Positions 40,307 through 45,094 of a stretch of 45,094 nt of DNA are shown one piece after another. Origin of the DNA: Alphaproteobacteria bacterium (GTDB lineage: Bacteria > Pseudomonadota > Alphaproteobacteria > RF32 > CAG-239); NCBI GenBank assembly GCA_017467515.1, contig JAFUSU010000013.1, forward strand, positions 1 to 45,094. The letters run 5' to 3'. A program made the position numbers and the translations under genes. How positions within the stretch are numbered: position 1 is the stretch's first letter; the number at the start of each line of letters is the position of its first letter. The notes beneath the pieces are model-generated. The model was not told where the DNA came from. It saw nothing but the letters and a program-made list of their open reading frames with translations, and did not search any database.

Positions 40307-41557
40307 ATGAGCAAATTTAAATCCGAATTTATGAACATTATGCTGGAACGCGGCTTTTACAACCAATGCACAAATGAAGAAGGGTTTGATACTTATCTTT
40401 ATGAGTGCGAAAAGGCCGGCAAACCGGCAGTCGGATATTTAGGCTCAGACCCGACCGGTGATAGTTTACACGTTGGGCATATTGTTCCTTTAATGATGTT
40501 GCGCTGGTTTCAAAAATGCGGACATAAACCCTTAACGCTGGTCGGCGGGGCGACAGCACGCATCGGCGACCCGAGCGGTAAAGATAAGCTCCGTCCGTTT
40601 TTGAGTGAGGAAACATTAGCGCAAAATATCGTCGGACTAAAAAAATCTTTTTCTAAATTCCTCAAATTCGGTGATGGGGCGACAGATGCCATGATGGTTG
40701 ATAACTGGGATTGGTTCAAAGATATTAATTATCTTGCCTTTTTGCGTGATATCGGAACATATTACTCTGTTAATCGTATGCTCACGATGGATAGCGTTAA
40801 ATCCCGCTTGGAACGTGAACAGCCGATGTCTTTCTTAGAGTTCAACTATATGCTGTTGCAAGGATACGATTTCTGCGAACTGTATAACAAATACGGTTGT
40901 CGAGCACAAATTGCCGGTGCTGACCAATGGGGGAACATCACCTCAGGAACGGAGCTCGGACGCCGTCGTCATAATGTTGAATTATTCGGCTTCACCAGCC
41001 CGATTATTACCGATTCAAGCGGCAAAAAGATGGGAAAATCAGAAGGCAACGCCGTATGGATTAATGAAGAAAAACTCCCCTCTTATGACTATTATCAATA
41101 TTTCCGCAATATCGGTGATGCTGAAGTTAAAATGTGCTTAAGCATATATACGGATTTACCGATGAGTGAAGTTAATCGTCTGTCGGCATTGCAGGATAAA
41201 GAAATCAACGAAGCCAAGAAAATTTTAGCCTTTGAAGCAACAAAAATTTGCCGTGGTTTGGAAGCAGCTCAAGCTGCCCAACAAACCGCCGTTCAAACAT
41301 TTGAGCAAGGCATATCCGGAGGAGATTTACCAACCGTTGATTGCGCTGTCGGTACCGGTATTTTAGATGCCTTTTTAACTTTAGGCTTTGTTGCCAGCAA
41401 AGGAGAAGCTCGCCGTTTGATAAAGCAAGCCGGACTAAAATTGAATGACAAAGTCATCACTGACGAAAATTATAAACTCTCTGCCGGTGATGTTGTTGAC
41501 GGGAAGATCAAACTTTCCCAAGGCAAAAAGAAACACGGTCTGGTGATTTTGAAATAA
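40307..41557 (+). CDS. tyrS: Tyrosyl-tRNA synthetase
   Basis: A 416-residue class Ic synthetase that charges tRNA-Tyr. HIGH motif: HVGHIVPLMML (about residue 55). KMSKS appears as KKMGKSEGNAVW (about 240). The tyrosine-binding QGYDFCEL and the QIAGADQWGNITSG segment are present. The C-terminal S4 RNA-binding domain starts near residue 350 (GEARRLIKQAGLKLNDKVI). AAAGGA lies six to eight bases before the ATG. No leader peptide like that of ileS is seen upstream. Confidence 0.96.
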   Translation: MSKFKSEFMNIMLERGFYNQCTNEEGFDTYLYECEKAGKPAVGYLGSDPTGDSLHVGHIVPLMMLRWFQKCGHKPLTLVGGATARIGDPSGKDKLRPFLSEETLAQNIVGLKKSFSKFLKFGDGATDAMMVDNWDWFKDINYLAFLRDIGTYYSVNRMLTMDSVKSRLEREQPMSFLEFNYMLLQGYDFCELYNKYGCRAQIAGADQWGNITSGTELGRRRHNVELFGFTSPIITDSSGKKMGKSEGNAVWINEEKLPSYDYYQYFRNIGDAEVKMCLSIYTDLPMSEVNRLSALQDKEINEAKKILAFEATKICRGLEAAQAAQQTAVQTFEQGISGGDLPTVDCAVGTGILDAFLTLGFVASKGEARRLIKQAGLKLNDKVITDENYKLSAGDVVDGKIKLSQGKKKHGLVILK

Positions 41558-41607
41558 AAAGATAAAAAAAATCTCTTTCTATTATTTGAAATTTCGCAGT
41601 ACATAAG

Positions 41608-41745
41608 TCTTAGTCATAAAATAAGTCTACCACAATTCAATATCATTTTATAAGAAGACAATAACTATTCCTGATTTATGCACACAAAAAAAGCGCCTGT
41701 TTTCAGGCGCTTTTTTACATTTTTCTCATTTTTTATTTATCTTTT
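41608..41745. repeat. 138-bp direct repeat, copy 1
   Basis: From TCTTAGTCATAAAATAAGTC through the terminator to ATTTATCTTTT. It matches 43243-43382 except for a 3-base and a 1-base indel and one or two substitutions. It contains the last codons (KDK, stop) and the terminator of the glycosyltransferase fusion gene. Confidence 0.92.
41686..41716 (-). terminator. Intrinsic terminator within direct repeat copy 1
   Basis: AAAAAAAGCGCCTG pairs with CAGGCGCTTTTTT around a TTTT loop, just after the stop of the gene at 41733. Confidence 0.9.
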
Positions 41746-43235
41746 AATGATGTCAATATTTTCAAACATTCTTCAACATTGTGAAAAGGTAATTGAGCAA
41801 TAATTTTCTCATCAAAATTCCACCATTTAACGGCAAGAAATTTATTTATAATATCTTGACTAAACCTATATTTTATAACTTTAGCAGGAACTCCTGCTAC
41901 AATAGCATATGGAGGAACATCTTTTGTAACGATTGATCCCATACCGATAATAGCGCCATCACCAACATTGATTCCATCCTTAATTATTACGTTATTACCA
42001 ATCCACACATCATTTCCAATATTAACAGGTTCTTGAGTATAAAAAGGATTTCCTTCAAATAATGATGCTCTACATTTTATAAATTCTTCATTTGTAATAT
42101 CTGGAAATCCCATAAAATTTATATCTGGTGTCAGTATTGGAGATGTTGTCAAAAAATTCATAAAATGGCTTGATGTTCCTATGGTAACATTATTACCAAA
42201 ACTACAATATTTGCCAACACAAGACACTTTATTAAATACAGAAAAATTTTTTCCGTAATAAGAATATGCTCCTATACAACAGGGTTTTGATTCTACACAT
42301 CTTTTTATTTTTTTCTTATATATGGTTATTCCGCATATTTTAACTTTGCCTTTGGAATTAACTCTATAAAATTTCTTTTTATACATCATTTTCCAAACAA
42401 ATAATCGTCCTAATATTTGCTTTATTTGTCTGTAATATTGAGATTTAGCGTTCAAAAACACATTGGCAACTGTACGAACTGCAAACAATTTGATTTCTTC
42501 TAACACTCTGCCTTTAATATTATTTTTGTGAGCGAAATTTAAAATTTCTTGTGTAATATAAAATCTGTCTTCCATCTTCTTATTTTCAGCTTTTTCTGAA
42601 ACACTATGACATATGCCGTTTGTATTTTGAAAATAATAATATGAAACTTCATTTGTAAATACTGCTGTTTTTGAGTAAAAAGCTAATTTTTCAAGAACAA
42701 TATTATCTTCATAATATTTTCCTTGCGGAAAAGTTAATTGGTTATCTCGGAATAACTTTAAGGAAAACAGTTTATCACACACACTTCCATTGGGTAACAA
42801 CTTAATCTTTTCAGCTAAATTTTCTGTAATACAATTTGGTGTATTATTATCTATTAGTACCCCATTGGTGCCGACTATTCTCATACCAGCCATAGAAAAA
42901 TCAGCACCATTTTTCTCCATCGCCTCAACTAATACTTCATAAAAATTTTTATCAATCCAATCATCTGAATCAATAAAACCGACATATTTTCCGGAGGCAA
43001 TTTTTAATCCAGAATTTCTGGCCCCCGATAGTCCCTGATTTTTCTGATTAATTATTTTAATACGTTTATCTTTGTTTGCATATTCTTCTAATATTTGCAA
43101 GCTATTGTCCGTACTTCCGTCATTAACACAAATAATTTCAATCTCTTTTAGTGTTTGATTGGCAACACTGTTCAAACACTTTTTTAAATACGGTTCTACA
43201 TTATAAACAGGTATAATCACACTGACTTTTGTCAT
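41733..43235 (-). CDS. Glycosyltransferase family 2 fused to a CatB-like acetyltransferase
   Basis: A 500-residue two-domain enzyme. Residues 1-~230 are a GT-A family 2 domain: [29 protein letters not shown] (38-45) and the metal-binding DSDDW (89-93). A linker with [15 protein letters not shown] (about 297-311) is typical of the end of capsule or LPS glycosyltransferases. Residues ~320-460 are a left-handed beta-helix acetyltransferase of the CatB/VatD type, with hexapeptide repeats ([60 protein letters not shown]) and candidate catalytic His357 in GTSSHFMN. It probably adds and O- or N-acetylates a surface sugar. The gene lies exactly between two ~140-bp direct repeats, is AT-richer than its neighbours, and looks acquired. 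GAGG precedes the ATG. Confidence 0.88.
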   Translation of the reverse strand: MTKVSVIIPVYNVEPYLKKCLNSVANQTLKEIEIICVNDGSTDNSLQILEEYANKDKRIKIINQKNQGLSGARNSGLKIASGKYVGFIDSDDWIDKNFYEVLVEAMEKNGADFSMAGMRIVGTNGVLIDNNTPNCITENLAEKIKLLPNGSVCDKLFSLKLFRDNQLTFPQGKYYEDNIVLEKLAFYSKTAVFTNEVSYYYFQNTNGICHSVSEKAENKKMEDRFYITQEILNFAHKNNIKGRVLEEIKLFAVRTVANVFLNAKSQYYRQIKQILGRLFVWKMMYKKKFYRVNSKGKVKICGITIYKKKIKRCVESKPCCIGAYSYYGKNFSVFNKVSCVGKYCSFGNNVTIGTSSHFMNFLTTSPILTPDINFMGFPDITNEEFIKCRASLFEGNPFYTQEPVNIGNDVWIGNNVIIKDGINVGDGAIIGMGSIVTKDVPPYAIVAGVPAKVIKYRFSQDIINKFLAVKWWNFDEKIIAQLPFHNVEECLKILTSLKDK

Positions 43236-43242
43236 ATAAGCC

Positions 43243-43382
43243 TCTTAGTCATAAAATAAGTCTACCACAATTCAATATCATTTTATAAGAAGAAGACAAT
43301 AACTATTCCTGATTTATGCACACAAAAAAGCGCCTGTTTACAGGCGCTTTTTTACATTTTTCTCATTTTTTATTTATCTTTT
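43243..43382. repeat. 140-bp direct repeat, copy 2
   Basis: Second copy of 41608-41745. It contains the last codons (KDK, stop) and terminator of the gene at 43370. Its other edge falls at the ribosome binding site of the glycosyltransferase fusion gene. Confidence 0.92.
43324..43353 (-). terminator. Intrinsic terminator within direct repeat copy 2
   Basis: AAAAAAGCGCCTG pairs with CAGGCGCTTTTTT around a TTTA loop, after the stop of the gene at 43370. Confidence 0.9.
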
Positions 43383-43810
43383 GTTTCGTCTTTTGATTCA
43401 GATTTTTGAACTTCCATAACCGCTTTTTTCAAATATCGTTTGGCTTGCTCCAATAAAGGGACTTTAGCCTCACAAGTTTTGGTTTCTTTATTCCAATAGC
43501 CGCCGCTTGCCTCACATTTCTTGATTTCTTTGTGTGTATATTCATAATATAAATATCCCCCGCTACACAACAAACCCAAAGCAATCAAGGCCGCGAAAAC
43601 CTGCTTGGCTACGAACCAAAATGCCCATAAACAAATAACCCCGAACAAAACAACTTTGCTATGCATAGAATTATCAAAGACAAAAGCTTGCAACGAAAAA
43701 TAAATTAATGCCAAAACAAAAACCGTATTAACCGGCGATTTTAAGCCTAATTTTAAAAGTTTCTGCCACCATTTTGATTTTTTTACTATTTGTGTTGTTT
43801 CTTCTGCCAT
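43370..43810 (-). CDS. Small membrane protein with cysteine-containing extracytoplasmic loop
   Basis: A 146-residue protein with three hydrophobic segments at about 27-45, 52-70 and 71-91. A KKCEASGGYWNKETKTCEAK segment follows (two Cys, 14 residues apart, around GGYWN), then a charged helical tail. The cysteine segment after the last helix recalls the tails of the candidate immunity proteins at 29834 and 31659, but the helices differ. AAAGGAA precedes the ATG. It lies 12 bases after galE and is probably co-transcribed. Its last codons are inside the direct repeat. Confidence 0.72.
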   Translation of the reverse strand: MAEETTQIVKKSKWWQKLLKLGLKSPVNTVFVLALIYFSLQAFVFDNSMHSKVVLFGVICLWAFWFVAKQVFAALIALGLLCSGGYLYYEYTHKEIKKCEASGGYWNKETKTCEAKVPLLEQAKRYLKKAVMEVQKSESKDETKDK

Positions 43811-43822
43811 TATTTTATTCCT

Positions 43823-44797
43823 TTAGTATTTTTTGTTAAGTTCCCAATTCCAAGCGGTTTGAATGATATCTTTGATATTGGTATATTGAGGTTGCCAACC
43901 TAAAATTTCCTTAGCTTTTGTATTATTGGCATACAATCTCGCCGGATCACCGGCACGACGAGGCGCATATTCTGTCGGGCATTTTTTTCCGGATACTTCT
44001 TCTGCCGCTGTGATAATCTCTTTTACAGATGTTCCAATTCCCGTTCCAAGGTTAATACAGCCGTTATATGTTCCCAGTTTTTCAACAGCTAAACGATGAG
44101 CCAAGGCCAAATCTTCAACGTGAATATAATCGCGAATACATGTTCCGTCCGGCGTATCATAATCCGTCCCAAAAACTTTAATATCTTTCTTTTCACCGCT
44201 TATAGCTTTCAAAACCAGCGGAATCAAATGGGTTTCCGGTGTATGACTTTCGCCGATTTTGCCATCAGCCGAGCATCCGGCCGCATTAAAATAACGCAAA
44301 GCAATATGTTGCAAACCATAGGCTCGTTCATAATCAGCAAAAATTTGCTCAATCATTAACTTTGTCCGTCCGTATGGATTAATCGGATATTGCTGATGTT
44401 GTTCATCAATCGGGGTATATTGCGGTTCACCATAAGTTGCACAAGTGCTCGAGAATACAATTTTCTTTACGTTATAAGCCAACATTGTATGGAGTAAATT
44501 AATCGTCCCAATAACATTATTGTAATAGTATTTTTCCGGATTAGAAACACTTTCCCCAACATAAGCAAATGCCGCAAAATGAATTACAGCCTCAATTTTA
44601 TGACTTTTGAACAAATCATTAAGAGAAATCGGATCCAACAAATCCGCATGGACGAACTTTGCCCGCGCATCAACAGCTTCTTGATGCCCGTAAATCAAAT
44701 TATCCGCAACAATAACTTCATAACCATTATCAAGTAAATGTCTGACCGTATGTGAACCGATATAACCGGCACCGCCCATAACTAAAATTGTTGTCAT
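43823..44797 (-). CDS. galE: UDP-glucose 4-epimerase
   Basis: A 324-residue short-chain dehydrogenase-type epimerase that interconverts UDP-glucose and UDP-galactose for surface polysaccharides. NAD-binding motif GGAGYIGSH is at the N-terminus. FAAFAYVGESVSNPEKYYYNN, the catalytic SSTCATYGEPQ, and Tyr-x3-Lys in NPYGRTKLMIEQ follow. YFNAAGCSADGKIGE and the C-terminal YAPRRAGDPARLYANN are also typical. I chose ATG at 44797 (AGGAG six bases upstream, MTTILVMGGAG); the longer frame to 44854 adds 19 residues without family match. With the glycosyltransferase fusion next to it, it suggests a sugar-coat locus. Confidence 0.93.
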   Translation of the reverse strand: MTTILVMGGAGYIGSHTVRHLLDNGYEVIVADNLIYGHQEAVDARAKFVHADLLDPISLNDLFKSHKIEAVIHFAAFAYVGESVSNPEKYYYNNVIGTINLLHTMLAYNVKKIVFSSTCATYGEPQYTPIDEQHQQYPINPYGRTKLMIEQIFADYERAYGLQHIALRYFNAAGCSADGKIGESHTPETHLIPLVLKAISGEKKDIKVFGTDYDTPDGTCIRDYIHVEDLALAHRLAVEKLGTYNGCINLGTGIGTSVKEIITAAEEVSGKKCPTEYAPRRAGDPARLYANNTKAKEILGWQPQYTNIKDIIQTAWNWELNKKY

Positions 44798-44892
44798 TTG
44801 CTTCTCCTGAAAATATCCTTCATTTTTCATAGCTGATTCTGATGAAAATTGCAATCATAAAAATATAAAAGATTTTCCTCCTGCGCCTCCAC

Positions 44893-44999
44893 GAAATCGT
44901 GTCGGACGGTTCAATCTCATCTTTGTAATATTTTAAAACAAAAAAACACCCTAAAGGTGCTTTTTTATTTTAAATGCTGATTGGTTCCGAGCACCCTTT
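44893..44999 (+). repeat. Degenerate inverted copy of tRNA-Phe 3' half
   Basis: Plus-strand CGTGTCGGACGGTTCAATCT (44899 onward) resembles the minus-strand tRNA-Phe stretch CGTGTCGGAGGTTCAATCCC, and CCGAGCACC near 44988 matches the end of the acceptor stem. The two pieces are separated by ~60 bases carrying a terminator-like hairpin (AAAAAACACC/GGTGCTTTTTT). It is not a functional tRNA. Confidence 0.45.
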
Positions 45000-45005
45000 A
45001 CAACA

Positions 45006-45029
45006 AAACCCTCCGCGTTGGGAGGGCTT
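45006..45029 (-). terminator. Intrinsic terminator of tRNA-Phe
   Basis: AACCCTCC pairs with GGGAGGGCTT around GCGTT, five bases after the tRNA 3' end on the minus strand. The plus-strand A run upstream gives U residues in the transcript. Confidence 0.65.
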
Positions 45030-45034
45030 TGAGA

Positions 45035-45094
45035 TGGTGCTCGGGGACGGGATTGAACCTCCGACACGAGGATTTTCAGTCCTCTGCTATACGA
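45035..45094 (-). tRNA. tRNA-Phe (anticodon GAA), 5' end outside the window
   Basis: The minus strand shows an anticodon stem-loop GAGGA-CTGAAAA-TCCTC with anticodon GAA, then GTTCAATCC of the T arm and an acceptor 3' strand CCCGAGC followed by encoded ACCA. The D arm and 5' acceptor strand lie beyond the right edge. Confidence 0.88.

Noticed and set aside
41608..43382. Integron cassette with attC sites
   Set aside because: The repeats have the length of some attC sites, but lack GTTRRRY/RYYYAAC ends and the long imperfect palindrome, and no integrase is in view. They are plain direct repeats of a 3' region.

Overview
The window is AT-rich, gene-dense bacterial chromosome that reads as an uncultured, probably host-associated and largely anaerobic alphaproteobacterium. 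Three things point there: a CtrA master cell-cycle regulator beside flagellar export genes, a Caulobacter-style flgF-flgG-flgA-flgH operon with a textbook sigma-54 promoter and a FlaF-type flagellin regulator, and a one-polypeptide pyruvate:ferredoxin oxidoreductase. The lineage is inferred from gene content only; no rRNA gene is present.

Layout. 1-2.6 kb: start of an exported protein cut by the window edge, an EF-hand protein, and lolD/lolC for lipoprotein export. 2.7-6.8 kb: a tandem-duplicated FlaF-like protein with a heavily structured leader, then flgH, flgA, flgG and flgF. 6.9-12.3 kb: small orphan genes, two small lipoproteins and the pyruvate:ferredoxin oxidoreductase. 12.3-20 kb: a palindromic repeat element, two related orphan proteins, an M17 aminopeptidase, a 1008-residue helical-repeat protein and a Sua5-type tRNA modification enzyme. 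20-23.7 kb: a repeat array with a giant hairpin, ctrA, then fliI, fliJ and a superoxide dismutase. 23.7-28.7 kb: orphan genes, including a 748-residue protein with HEPN-like RNase motifs, and a class A acid phosphatase.

28.8-33.2 kb is the most unusual region. Three cassettes each carry the same ~62-residue N-terminus fused to a different cysteine-containing C-terminus, and each is followed by a different multi-pass membrane protein. This is the architecture of a polymorphic toxin/immunity or bacteriocin array. The first copy has an in-frame stop, the third has lost its start codon, and the promoter plus N-terminal coding region is almost identical between copies 1 and 2. A tRNA-Glu whose 3' end is duplicated bounds the region, as at an integration site.

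33.6-45 kb: HAD hydrolase, DUF2059 protein, ileS (type 2) behind an apparent attenuator with an isoleucine-rich leader peptide, MTA/SAH nucleosidase, anmK divergent from tyrS, a glycosyltransferase-acetyltransferase fusion flanked by ~140-bp direct repeats, a small membrane protein, galE, and a truncated tRNA-Phe.

Intrinsic terminators are abundant and easy to see. Several orphan genes lack a recognisable Shine-Dalgarno sequence, whereas most housekeeping genes have one.
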